Position numbers and translations under genes: made by a program
Shown here: piece by piece, positions 41,726 to 53,115 of the stretch
Position numbering within the stretch: position 1 is the stretch's first letter
How the letters are laid out: each line of letters opens with the position of its first letter
NCBI RefSeq assembly: GCF_964204645.1
Contig: NC_134030.1
Coordinates: 12,759,947 to 12,823,946, forward strand
DNA length: 64,000 nucleotides
Direction: 5' to 3'
Source: Tubulanus polymorphus
Taxonomy: Eukaryota > Nemertea > Palaeonemertea > Tubulaniformes > Tubulanidae
The notes under the pieces: model-generated
What the model was told of the DNA's origin: nothing
Databases searched by the model: none
What the model saw: the letters and a program-made list of their open reading frames with translations, nothing else

Positions 41726-42499
41726 AAGGGGTTTGGCGATGGGCTTGGATTTTATTTCCGGGTTGTTGATAATCTCGCGAGAATGGCGCTAAATATGAAC
41801 TGCGAATAGATTCAAAATATTATAGAAATACCTTGTGTTTATATTGTTTATTTATCCGCTATTAAGTTCCGATAAACAATTGGTCGTTAAGGATCATTAT
41901 CAGACGGTCGTCACGCTACTATATAAAATAACAAGGGATGAAACGCAGTTCAATTCGTGCCAGCCAGAAAGTTGGGACAGTCACGTGACAGTCGCGCTTC
42001 TTATTTGAATGAATGCAAACCCGAAGCATCTAAGATGGAAACTATGATACGAAAAATATTTGAGAATAACTTACATTCAAATGAATTGGTTTTCTATGAA
42101 TTATATATTTGATCACAATTTATTCTTTATAAATTATTAATTTCATATGAATCATAATCTGACAATTGATACCGGTCTGTGAATATGTTAACTTTTCATG
42201 TTAAAGTTTTAAATGTGATGACATCATCAGAATGTCACGTGACTGTCCCAACTTTCTGGCTGGCACAACTCTGAAGGCGTTTCATCCCTTGTTCTTTTAT
42301 ATAGTAGCGTGACGACCGTCTGATAATGATTCTTAACGACCAATTGTTTATCGAAACTTTATAGCGGATAAATAAACAATATAAACACAAGGTATTTCTG
42401 TGATATTTCGAATTTATTCGCAGTTCATATTTAGCGCCATTCTCGCGAGATTATCAATAACCCGGAAATAAAATCCAAGCCCATCGCCAAACCCCTGTG
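41726..42499. mobile_element. Mutator-like foldback element, 10-bp TSD
   Basis: Roughly 285-bp inverted arms (GGGGTTTGGCGATGGGCTTG at the left, mirrored at the right) enclose about 200 bp. A perfect 10-bp duplication GCTATATCCA flanks it (41716-41725, 42500-42509). Long TIRs with 9-10 bp TSDs are typical of MULEs. No transposase. Confidence 0.8.
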
Positions 42500-42632
42500 G
42501 CTATATCCATAAAAAATTCAAATAGCTCCAATCTTACTGAAAGAAAGCTTGTTGGAATGGGGAGGGCTCAAATAACAAAATGCTTTTAAATTTTTGAATT
42601 ATCTTCAGTAGTTTTTGAGATATCGCAAATTG

Positions 42633-42833
42633 GGTGCGATTCAAGAATAGGGGACTATAGTAATATATGTAGTGATAGTTATCAATTAAGTAATAATATT
42701 AGTAATTGATAATGATGATATATAATGATAGTGATGTATATAGTAATTAATGATAATTAGGGAACTAAACCTAACCCTAACCCTAATCCTAACCCTAATC
42801 CTAACCACTAGTCCCCTATTCTTGAATCTTACC
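42633..42833. mobile_element. GGGGACTA-family TIR element with telomere-like repeats
   Basis: 25-bp TIRs ending ATTCAAGAATAGGGGACTA (two mismatches), flanked by a perfect 8-bp duplication GCAAATTG (42625-42632, 42834-42841). Its interior is a TAATGATAATGATGATA-type simple repeat followed by (CCCTAA)n-like units at 42762-42806. Related to the 1.4 kb element at 56132-57511. Confidence 0.8.
42762..42806 (+). repeat. interstitial (CCCTAA)n-like tract
   Basis: Seven units of CCTAACC or CCTAATCC, the animal telomere-type sequence, wholly inside a 201-bp transposon and not a chromosome end. Confidence 0.85.
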
Positions 42834-43157
42834 GCAAATTGAAGTTTGAAAATTTGAGCGAAAAGTGTCTTCATGTTTCAATACACAAGAAAAACTGTGA
42901 TCTAAGAAGGCAATATTATTATTATTATTAGTTTATTATATCAAAAAAATATAAATTTTTTTTATGATATGACACAATTACATGATAATGTATGGCGGGT
43001 AAATAATTCAAGTATATAAATGCATTGAATAAATAATAACTCAAGTATATAAATACATTGAATACATAATATATACCAAAGGCGATTGAAAGCCTTTCCA
43101 CATAGATTTATGACATACATGGCATATATCTATGTGGTCACACTGTACATAGTTGGA

Positions 43158-43876
43158 TTACCCATTTAATAGTTGAAGCCGAATATTAAAGGCTTTCCTA
43201 AGAAAAGTGGAAAGATTATATAATTTAGGCCTACTACTGCTGGAAATTAGGTGGATGAATTTTTCTATGTTCGGATTTGTCCAGTAAGATCTCGATATAT
43301 AACTTAGTCTTAAACCATAGTATGCAGGACATATTAAAACAAAATGGTACTCGTCCTCGATTTCATTCAGATTACAACATTTGCAAATACGATTATTATA
43401 AGGTATCTTAGGTCTGGCCCAGCGTCCAGTTTCGACTAACAGATCATGACTAGAACATCTAAGCCTTGCAATCTTTGTGCGTACCTCCTTAGGTAAATCT
43501 AGATATGATTCATAGATTACTCCCTTCTTGAATTCACGAAAGTATTTTGCTTTAGATGAGTTTTGTAAAAAAGTATGCCATTGCTGTTTGAACTGATCAA
43601 GCATTCTAACCTCGATTGAGTGCAGGAACCACTTTTTGTTGTCAACTTGCTGGTCTAACCAGAATTGACCATATCCTAGGCCATTTAATAGATCTCTAAC
43701 CAAAGAAGCCCAATTAATTACACGGTGATCACGTATGATATCATCTAACATTTGATTGTACATCAGCTTAGTTTCTCGGGTTTAGTTTTAAGTATATTAA
43801 GCCAATATTTCACAATTAGCATTCGATGCTGAATATGTATTGGATATTTACCAATTTCACTAAATACAAAGTTATC
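43158..43876 (-). pseudogene. LINE ORF2 distal part, zinc-knuckle region
   Basis: Continues ORF2 beyond the insertion: DNFVFSEIGKYPIHIQHRM and YWLNILKT, a one-base slip near 43775, then 201 open codons (43763-43158). Contains PKEVRTKIARLRCSSHDL, GRWARPKIP and a Cys/His cluster CKCCNLNEIEDEYHFVLIC, the C-terminal zinc-knuckle typical of this LINE group. Ends at TAA, followed by the 3' UTR. Confidence 0.82.
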
Positions 43877-43880
43877 AGGT

Positions 43881-44925
43881 TAGTCAGCCAGCCAACCTTA
43901 AAAAACTATCCTAAAATTCGACGATCACGGCATTTTTTGTTACAGCTTGGCATCCGGGCTCATTTGATAGCAGAGCATGTGGGCTATCATGTGTGGTGGA
44001 TGCCTTTTACAATTTTTTCGTTTTTTGGCCTACAGGGGGCGTTAAAGTCAGACATTTTGAAATTAAAACATCTTCATTTTCATTCGTCAAGGAAATACAC
44101 TTTAAACTACTTTTGCTAAATAATTCGAATATCTCATCTTAGGTTTGGAGTAATTTTACAATCTAAACCTTTTCTGAGTTGGGGGATTGCAGCGCATATA
44201 GCACAACGTTAATTTTATGCATACGTTCATTTGTTACCTAGTTACAGCAGCAACAATCGTGTAATATTCACTTGAAAATAGCAATTTCATATGAAATATT
44301 CATTTTAAAGGTTATTAGCTCAAATAGTGATGTTGTTAATGTTTTTTGTTGATTATTTTGATATTTCTTTAAACTTACTTATAACTCGTATGTACTTGGT
44401 CAATATCGGGATTAACTGTTTATTGGTTTCTATGGTAACAGCAATTCAAATCTGCGTTCTTCATCCGTCAGGTACCGGTATTTTGGGCGTTGGGTCTTTC
44501 GTGACATTCCAAATGTTCTCAAACTTGCCTAAAGTCTTCGGCCATGTATTGGACCGCTTATTACTACGTCTTGCTAACAATTGAATTGCAACAATGGTAA
44601 CCATTGTTGCAATTGCAGAAAAATCGCGTAATTTGTCCACATTCTTAACGTCACCAATGGATTAATTGAGGATGTGTTAATATAAAACCATATCTAATCT
44701 CTTTTCTTTAAAATTTTGAAATCATTCCATATTCGTTCACGAGTAAATTATAACTAAACGTTGTCACCATGGTAACCATACATTATATGCGTTTATTTGA
44801 AAAAATTCTTTTTTTCCCATAAGATTTTCTCCCATATCTTTTGAACCCTTTCACCGAATTTGTCGAATGAAAGCTCATTTTTGAGGCAATTCCTTGAATT
44901 TTCCTTACTTCTAGGGGATGATACT
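43881..44925 (+). repeat. left long inverted repeat of the 6.4 kb element
   Basis: Matches the reverse complement of 49288-50299, including CAACAATGGTAACCATTGTT at the inner third and CTTCTAGGG at the inner limit. The few differences indicate a young insertion or gene conversion between arms. The 85-codon ORF is shared but matches no family I know. Confidence 0.85.
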
Positions 44926-44974
44926 AGTTAACCTTTAGTAAAACTAATATTCCCTTAACTGCAATTTACTTTTT

Positions 44975-46139
44975 AGCCCACTTGGGACTTTAGTCCCAGC
45001 GGGCTATTGCGTTCACTTTTCGTGACTACTTTTCAGCCGAAAAACTGGCCCTGTAAGAATCAAGATGGCCGACTGTCAGCCATTGTTGTTCGCTAAAATC
45101 AACACTTTTTACACATTTTTGAACTTATTGAGGGAAATTTTGAAGACGCTTTGATCAATTACCTTGATCTTTCGGATGTATGTGAATACCCCCCAGGGCC
45201 CATCAGCATAACAAAAATTGGGTCGATCGGACTCAAGATGACCGTCCTATGACCTTTTTAGTGCCCAAAAATGTCAATTTTGGCCTGAATTCTGAGTGCT
45301 GTAGCTCCCTACTGGTTTGCCATTTCTCATTGCAATTTGTGATGGGTATTCATTGAAAAGGGATGTTTTATACCTGAGACAGGTATTTTTTATCAGCCAA
45401 TTATGACGCAATTGGCGGCCATTTTGGTGTCATCACTACTCATTCGTAGGTGGGAAAAAGTTTTTCCACATTATATTGATACCTAAGCGTATTTTGTTAC
45501 CACAATCAATTAGTAACTTGTAGCTCATAACCATGAGCTCTATGTGTGTTCTATGATTGTGGTGAGTTTCAAGGTCATTGGTTTTTGTATATGGCCACCA
45601 GGGGGCGTTTATTAATACAATATCTTAGTATTTCTATATTATATTCGTATCAATGCATATTTTGTAACCACAATCAATTGCAAAGTTGTAGTTCATGACA
45701 TCATCTATGATTGTCGCAAGTTTTAAGGCCATTAGTTATTCTATATGGTCACCAGGGGGCGTTGAATAGTAGAATAACTTAGTATCTCCTTATTATATTG
45801 GTACCTAGGCATATTTTGTTACCATGATCAATTACCAAGTTATAGTTCGTGACGTGTTCTATGATTGTGGTGAGTTTCAAGGTCATTGGGTTTTGAATAT
45901 GGTCACCAGGGGGCGTTGAATAGTAGAATAACTTAGTATTTCCATATTAAATTGGTAACGAGGCATATTTTGTTATCACAATCAATTACAAAATCGTAGC
46001 TGCTGACATGTTTTATGATTGTATTGAGTTTCAAGGTCATTGGTTTTTGCATATGGTCACCAGGGGGAATATTGAAATTGTAGATTGTTGAGCATTTGGA
46101 ACCACTTCCCTAGTGGGCATGGTGTCCCTGGACCCCTAG
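44975..46139 (+). mobile_element. Helentron/HINE-like element
   Basis: Starts AGCCCACTTGGGACTTTAGT after a T run and ends GTCCCTGGACCCCTAG before TTT. The core has four tandem units with ATTGTGGTGAGTTTCAAGG and CACCAGGGGGCGTT. Same family as 28823-30074, lying inside the 6.4 kb element. Confidence 0.65.
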
Positions 46140-46142
46140 TTT

Positions 46143-46385
46143 ATCATTATCTAGGCAGTTTTTGTGGCAACAGCCACATGCAGATGTACAAGTGACATAA
46201 TTCTTTCTGCATTTACAGTTGGCGCGGCTGCAATCAGTCTTGCATTTACAAGAAACCAATTCAGGACATGCTGAACATGCATTTTTGCTTGATAGTTTGC
46301 ACGGGCTATATGACGTTGTAATGCATCTTTCTACTTTTGATATTGATAGGGACTCAAAGTGCCCTTTCTTGCTTTTATGGAACTA
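46143..46385 (-). pseudogene. CXC (tesmin/TSO1-like) domain fragment
   Basis: The - strand reads ALQRHIARANYQA and, in an adjacent frame, ACSACPELVSCKCKTDC followed by CKCRKNYVTC and CGCCHKNC. Repeated C-x-C and C-x4-C spacing is the CXC metal-binding pattern of tesmin/TSO1-like proteins, seen also at the C-terminus of proteins coded by invertebrate DNA transposons. It is cut on the left by the Helentron-like copy. It may be the last trace of the 6.4 kb element's own protein. Confidence 0.5.
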
Positions 46386-46479
46386 GGAACGACTGAATGT
46401 ACCATTTTGTACAAAATTATCTACCTCCTCTTGTAAAAATACTTTAGCCCGAAATTTTCCATACTGCCAAATTGCATTA

Positions 46480-48428
46480 TAATAATCTTATAAAGCATTC
46501 CAAGACGCAGTACTACAATACCAGGATTAGTGATGCAGGGTTCGGATGGAAAAGCTATGCAGAAAGTGTTTGATGAACTTCTTCTGAAAGATGTTAGTAG
46601 AAAGCTGCCAGATAGTGATGATTGGGAAGAACTTGCAAATAGATTTGCAACTTTCTTTGCTGACAAAATTGAGAGGATTAAACTATCTTTCTCAGACTCG
46701 TGTTTGGGTCCTGAAACGATGCATTTCGGAGATTGTGAGTTAGCGGAATTTGAGCCAGTCTTGGAGAAAGAGCTTGTATCAATAATAGGGTGATCGCCAA
46801 GTAAGTCATGTGAGCTTGATGCTTTGCCTACTTGGATGCTGAGAGCCATCCTACCTGCTGTCATTCCTCTCTATTTGGACATTATTAACAGACCGTTGTT
46901 GGAAGGATACGTTTCCGTGTCTATGAAGACTGTGTTGATAACCCCGCTCATTAAAAAACAGAGCTTAGATACTTCCGTTCTCAAAAACTACCGTCCAGTC
47001 AGTAACCCCCCGTTTATCTCCAAGGTACTGGAGCGTGTTGACGCTGCTCGTATAACCGCTTATATGGATGCTAACAATTTACATGATAATTACCAGTCTG
47101 TGTACAAAACCTGTCACAGCACCGAGGCAGCTCTTGTCAAGGTTCAGAGTGACATTCGTAACATGGTTGACGCTGATGGTGCTGCCATACTTTTCCTTTT
47201 AGACCTGAGTGCTGCCTTCGATACTGTGGACCATCTCATCCTTGTAAATCGACTTCAGGTAGTGCTCGGTATTCGTGGTTCAGCACTTCAGTGGTTAATA
47301 TCGTACCTTGAGAATCGAACGCATCGTGTCGTTATCAACGGACATTACTCTGATTTCTGTAAAGTTGAGTATGGTGTGCCCCAAGGCTCCGTGCTGGGGC
47401 CACTATTGTTCCTCATTTATATATTGCCCTTAGTGCAGTTATTTGAGGATAGCAAAGTTTCACGTCATGGTTTTGTGGACGATGGTCAACTGTATATGGC
47501 AATCAAATGCAAATCATTGGACATCAGTAGACAAGTAAATGTTATCGAGCTTACATGTTCTCAAGTCAACAAGTGGCTTATTGACAATAAGTTGATGTGC
47601 AATGTGGATAAGTTCGAGGCAATGTTGTTTGGAACAATGCATATACTGCGTTCAATCAACATACGTAGTATTCGCGACTGACGACTTTGAGATTCCGTTA
47701 TCGAATAAACCTATCCGAAATCTTGGAGTAATTTTTGATCCTCAGCTCAATATGGAGGCACATGTTAGTAGTGTTGTCTGTGCTACGTCCTATTATCTTA
47801 GGGCGATAGGTAGCATCCGGGACTACTTGTCTGATGCGGCTGCGAAACTGTTGATGCAGTCCCTAGTTTGGTAGAGGATTGACTACTGTATGCTTGGCAG
47901 GATCGTCTTTTTCTTCTCTTCATAGACTGCAATTAATACAGAACTGTGCCGCTCGTATTGTCACCAAAACAAAGAAATATGAGCATATAATACCTGTGCT
48001 TAGGTCCCTTCACTGGTTGCCTGTGAAACAGCGCAAAGAGTTCAAAGTTATTCTCCTTGTTTTTAAGTGCCTCCACTTGTTGGCTCCAGTCTACTTGAAA
48101 GATCTACTCGTTCAGTACAATCCAGTTCGTGCACTAAGATCATCATCTCAAAATTTACTGTCTCCAGCCCATTACAACCTAAGTACTTTTAGTGGACGTT
48201 CATTTACTGTAGTTGCTGCCTCCCTTTGGAATAACATTGATAACCACCTGCGTAATATTCACGATGTCAACCAGTTTAAACGTTCACTAAAACATCTACT
48301 CTTTCAACGTGCCTATATTTAGTGACTATGAACCATTGCAGTGCGCCTGTGAGCTTATCTTTTAAGAAACAGGCGCCTTATAAATGTTTATTATTATTAT
48401 TATTATTATTATAATTATTATTATTATT
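46480..48428 (+). mobile_element. L2/CR1-type LINE, 5'-truncated
   Basis: RT-coding frame from 46480: KIERIKLSFSDS, then TGA at 46791, NYRPVSNPPFISKVLER, FLLDLSAAFDTVDH, GVPQGSVLGPLLF, and the catalytic box read as FVDDGQLY instead of the usual YADDTQ-type. Frameshifts near 47655 and 47875 and stops follow. The C-terminal part gives LHWLPVKQRKEFKV and ASLWNNIDNHLR, as in L2/CR1. The 3' end is GCGCCTTATAAATGTTTATT with a (TTA)n tail to about 48428, typical of this group. No endonuclease domain remains. Confidence 0.85.
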
Positions 48429-49287
48429 AGCCCGAAGACCTTTTTAGTCTGCTATTGTGCCCTATATACCACTTTGACAACATTTTAATTGATTCTGGTT
48501 ATTAAAACTACGTCAACGAACTTAGTAATGTGAATGGTATACGGATCACATGTCGGACACGGAATGTGGAAGGTTTTTTGAACGTTGAAAATTTGAAATG
48601 GGCAAGTTCACCTATAAGGGGGTTCCTCCAAACCCATGTACAGGCCTAAGTCTGCAGATTTAAACACGGGTCCACCGACTATCAGTCAGTGAAGAAACAT
48701 GACTTTAGACAAAAAGACAAAGGAATTAGTGCAAGCTGCTTACGCTGTATAATTAAAGGTTTTCTAGAGATCGAGCAAATTATTCAAACCCTACCGCCTC
48801 AACTGCGTCATTTCGCTTATGATTTAGAAACTATTGCTGGCCAGGCCCGGGCCGTGCTTGGTCTATATAACATAGTGATAATGATTTGGGGTTTTCAGCA
48901 ACAAAAATGTCCATACATTGACAAAATCAAATAGTATTATATATAAGTATTATATGAGGCCTGCCTACCTATTAGTTATAAGGCCTATTATCCACTCAAA
49001 TATCTTAGAATTCCACCCTTCCTCAACTATTGAATCCCATCTTTTCCTAATCATAGAGTCTCATTCCTTCTTCATGACATTTTCAAGCCAACTCTGACAA
49101 TTATTGAAGCTGTTGCAATTTCTTCATCAAAAATTGATCAGTCAAGCTACAACTATGAAATATTTCATTGACACAAGTTTTGGTGATAATGAAGTGTCTA
49201 TTATTCGAAAGACAATCATTTTCACTGAACAGCATATATCCTGACAAAAATCATTCAAGACACTCCAACGTTAGAATCATTAATGTC
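48429..49287. other. inner part of the 6.4 kb element, no gene assigned
   Basis: One 81-codon ORF (48689-48934, + strand) with a hydrophobic and Gln-rich tail, no family recognised. No other feature. Confidence 0.35.
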
Positions 49288-50299
49288 ATGCCCTAGAAGT
49301 AAAGAAAATTCAAGAAATTGCCTCAAAAATGAGCTTTCATTCGACAAATTTGGTGAAAGGGTTCAAAAGATATGGGAAAAAAAGAATTTTTTCAAATAAA
49401 CGCATATAATGTATGGTTTCCATGGTGACAACGTTTAGTTATAATTTACTCGTGAACGAATATGGAATGATTTTAAAATTATAAAGAAAAAAGATTAGAT
49501 ATGGTTTTAGATAAACACATCCTCAATTAATCCATTGGTTACGTCAAGAATGTGGACAAATTACCCGATATTTCTGCAATTGCAACAATGGTTACCATTG
49601 TTGCAATTCAATTGTTAGCAAGACGTAGTAATAAGCGGTCCAATACATGGCCGAAGACTTTAGGCAAGTTTGAGAACATTTGGAATGTCACGAAAGACCC
49701 AACGCCCAAAATACCGGTACCTGACGGATGAAGAACGCAGATTTGAATTGCTGTTACCATAGAAACCAATAAATAGTTAATCCCGATATTGACCAAGTAC
49801 ATACGAGTTATAAGTAAGTTTAAAGAAATATCAAAATAATCAACAAAAAACATTAACAACATCACTATTTGAGCTAATAACCTTTAAAATGAATATTTCA
49901 TATGAAATTGCTATTTTCAAGTGAATATTACACGATTGTTGCTGCTGTAACTAGGTAACAAATGAATGTATGCATAAAATTAACGTTGCGCTATATGCGC
50001 TGCAATCCCCCAACTCAGAAAAGGTTTAGATTGTAAAATTACTCCAAACCTAAGATGAGATATTCGAATTATTTAGCAAAAGTAGTTTAAAGTGTATTTC
50101 CTTGACGAATGAAAATGAAGATGTTTTAATTTCAAAATGTCTGACTTTAACGCCCCCTGTAGGCCAAAAAACGAAAAAATTGTAAAAGGCATCCACCACA
50201 CATGAGAGCCCACATACTCTGCTATCAAATGAGCTCTGATGCCAAGCTGTAACAAAAAATTCTGTGATTGTCGAATTTTCCATGATTGGCTGGCTGACT
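49288..50299 (-). repeat. right long inverted repeat of the 6.4 kb element
   Basis: Inverted partner of 43881-44925. The outer 40 bp differ by a short deletion next to the AAAATTCGACAATCAC block, otherwise only scattered substitutions. Confidence 0.85.
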
Positions 50300-53088
50300 A
50301 GGTGTTGAGTTTTTAACTCCCAGGAGGTATTTATAAAATTTGAGAGGGATTCTCTCTAGTTTTCTTTGTTCTTTGAAACCCCATATTTGGCAGCCATAAG
50401 TTAAGACAGGTACCACGAGGCTGTCAAAAAATTTAATGGCTAGCCTGGGTGTGACTTTTGGATACTGCAGAAGGTATTTTCTGAAATTATAGTATGCTGA
50501 TACTCCCCGAGACGCCAGACTGTTGATAGTTACATTATGTTTTCCATTGAAATTGAAATCCATACCTAAGTATGTAAAACAGTTTACACTTTCTATTACT
50601 TGTCCATCAATCTTCCAAACAAAGTTTCTTACATTGACAGCTTTTCTAAAGACGACAATTTTCGTTTTTTCATAATTAATTCCGATATGCATTACATGAC
50701 AGTAATTAGAAATATTATCAAGGGCACATTGAAGTCCTTCTGGCGTCTCGGCGAGTATAACCGTATCATCAGCATATAAAAATAATAAGAGTTTGAATGT
50801 ACCTAAGTCGATTCCATCATAATCATTGCTTTTAACATGTTCTTCCATGTCATTGATAAAAAGATTAAAAAGAAGAGGAGATAAACACTCTCCCTGTCTT
50901 ACTCCAATGTTACATACAAAGTACTCAGTGAAATTGTTATACTGCTTTACACACGATTTCGTTGTTCTATACATAGAATGTATTATTCTAAGGATTTTAC
51001 CGGATAGCCCGTTACTTTGGAGTTGGTTCATCAGAATTGACCGATCAACTAAGTCAAAAGCTTTAGAAAAATCTATGAAAGCAGCATAGACTTGGTTACC
51101 CTTACTAATAAAATGATTTATAACTGAATTTAGGACAAACATTTGGTCTATGGTGCTGTATGATGGTCTAAAACCTGCTTGTGATTCTGAGAGAACTGAG
51201 AAAGCCTCACACCAGGAAGTTAATCTTGTATTTAGTATGGTTGAGAACAACTTTCCAAAAACAGACAGTATAGTAATACCTCTAAAGTTATTCGCATTAG
51301 AAGTGGGCCCCTTCTTATGGACTGGTACTATATATCCCATACTCCAACTTTCAGGGTATATGCCACTCTCAAAAATTAAATTAAATAGAATAGTTAATTG
51401 ACTTAAAATCGATTCACCTGCTACAATAAATAGTTCCCCTTTCAATCCATCAATCCCAGATGACTTATTTCTTTTTAATTTCTTAATTGCACGTTGAACT
51501 TCCTCAGCACTAATTGGGCCATCCAATATATGGGCAGTCTGATCGATATTGGCATCATGTTCAACTGGGTTGTCTGCAGAGGAGAGGTTTTTGAAAGGAT
51601 TAAATAAACTGTTTAAATCAGGTAGTTTACATTCAGGTGTAGAACCTTTAAATTTTGTCCACAGATCTCTATGATTATTGTTGTCTAATGAATCTAACAA
51701 ATCTTGTAAATTATTGTTATCAAAATTTTCTTTCGCTTTACTTATAGATGTCTTATAGTTTATTCGAGCTTCTCTTAAAAGGATACGATTTACATTTGAT
51801 GCATGCAGACGAAAGCGGCGGGATGCCCGACTAAATTGGTTTCTGGCTCTTTTACATGAGTCGTCATACCAGGATGACTTATTTTTTCTGTTGACCCTAT
51901 ACGAGGTGACAGAGCCATGTACATTATTCACTATTTCTTGTAGGTATTGAGAGAACTTGTCAACTGCCTTATTAATTGACTCATTACTATCAGCATGCAA
52001 GATAGCATCATTTAGTACATCAAATAATCTCTGTTGAGTATCATTAGTCTCGAGCTGTTCAACAACTACGCCTTCTCGTTGTTTACGCCACCGAAATTTC
52101 AGACATGTTGTTTGGTTTGGGCTATTATTTTGTCCGGCTGCCTCATTGGTTACTGTGTTATCATACTGTGATAACAAATTGATAGATACATGTAGCATGG
52201 CGTGATCAGAAAAAGGGAGTTCCTCCGATATATGGAAATCACATAGTTGTGAAAGTATATCATAATCACATAGTATGTAGTCAACCACACTTTTACCTAG
52301 AGGGTGATGACACGTAAATTTACCAAGGGTTTTATCACCAAATGCTCTACCATTGAGAATTAACAGACTACATCCAGCACAAAGCTCAATCAAATTTTGA
52401 CCTCTTACATCCAGTCTAACTACATTATCTTGTGACACTCGTTCTACATTATAATAAGTACTATATTCAAGTAAGTTGTATACATCAAGATCGATATTGA
52501 GGTCAGGGATGTTCCCATTTTGAGGAGGGGTCAAACCAGGATGAGCATTTGTTCTTCCATTGAGGTCACCAATAATCATGACGTGACTATCTAATTGATG
52601 TGTAAGTATATTACAAGTAAGATCGTTAAAGAAATCCACTGTATTATGGTTATCACATGAGATATATATTAAACAGATTATCATATCTTTTTCAAGAGAG
52701 AAATAATTTTTACACAATTTGATCCACATGATATCAGGATGATTACTAGGGAGGGATGCTATTCCATCAGTGAATTCGCTTTTAAAGAAAAATAAAAGTC
52801 CGCCAGAATTTCGCCGTGCACGCGGACTCTTTTTCCTAACCCTTTGCAAATATGAAAAACCGTGGGGCACTGGAAAAATATTATCAGATGAATTCCAGGT
52901 CTCAGCTAACAGGATAAAATCTGATTTATTAAAGACCTGTTTCATTTCAGGTGTATCAAGTTTACATACTCTAATGCTCCTATTTCTACTAAATAAACCT
53001 TTGATATTTAAGAAACATAAGTTAAGTGAATTGTATTTGCTATCGCTACGTAAATCTACAGAATTATTTACATTACTACATTACTTGG
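50300..53088 (-). CDS. LINE ORF2 proximal part: endonuclease and RT
   Basis: The first ATG is at 52945, but homologous sequence (CFLNIKGLFSRN) runs upstream in frame to a TAA before 53088, so translation may start at a non-AUG codon or by coupling to ORF1. The endonuclease domain shows LLAETWN, MIIGDLNGRT, VVDYILCD and PFSDHAM. The RT shows SSGIDGLKGELF, FRGITILSVFGKL, FIDFSKAFDLVD, GVRQGECLSPLLF and the catalytic FLYADDTVI. The frame is open for over 900 codons until the 6.4 kb element at 50299, making it one of the best-preserved coding regions here. APE-type endonuclease plus L1-like ORF1, clade (Jockey/CR1 group or relative) not settled. Confidence 0.88.
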
Positions 53089-53115
53089 TCGCCTCATTTA
53101 TTCCGCTGTCCGTAT

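Larger units (their letters stand above)
43881..50299. mobile_element. 6.4 kb element with about 1 kb inverted ends
   Basis: Termini TAGTCAGCCAGCC and GGCTGGCTGACT, flanked by AGGT (43877-43880, 50300-50303), inserted in LINE ORF2. The inverted arms 43881-44925 and about 49288-50299 are nearly identical, down to an 85-codon ORF in both (44327-44584 +, 49608-49865 -). The interior holds a Helentron-like copy, a CXC-domain fragment and an L2/CR1 LINE. No recognisable transposase other than the possible CXC remnant. Superfamily unassigned (4-bp TSD, long TIRs). Confidence 0.8.

Noticed and set aside
42762-42806. Chromosome end or telomere fusion
   Set aside because: The CCCTAA tract lies wholly within a 201-bp transposon with a perfect target duplication.
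44327-44584. 85-codon ORF found twice, inverted (also 49608-49865)
   Set aside because: Its duplication only reflects the long inverted repeats. Hydrophobic but no family, and it lies in a region with no other coding signal.
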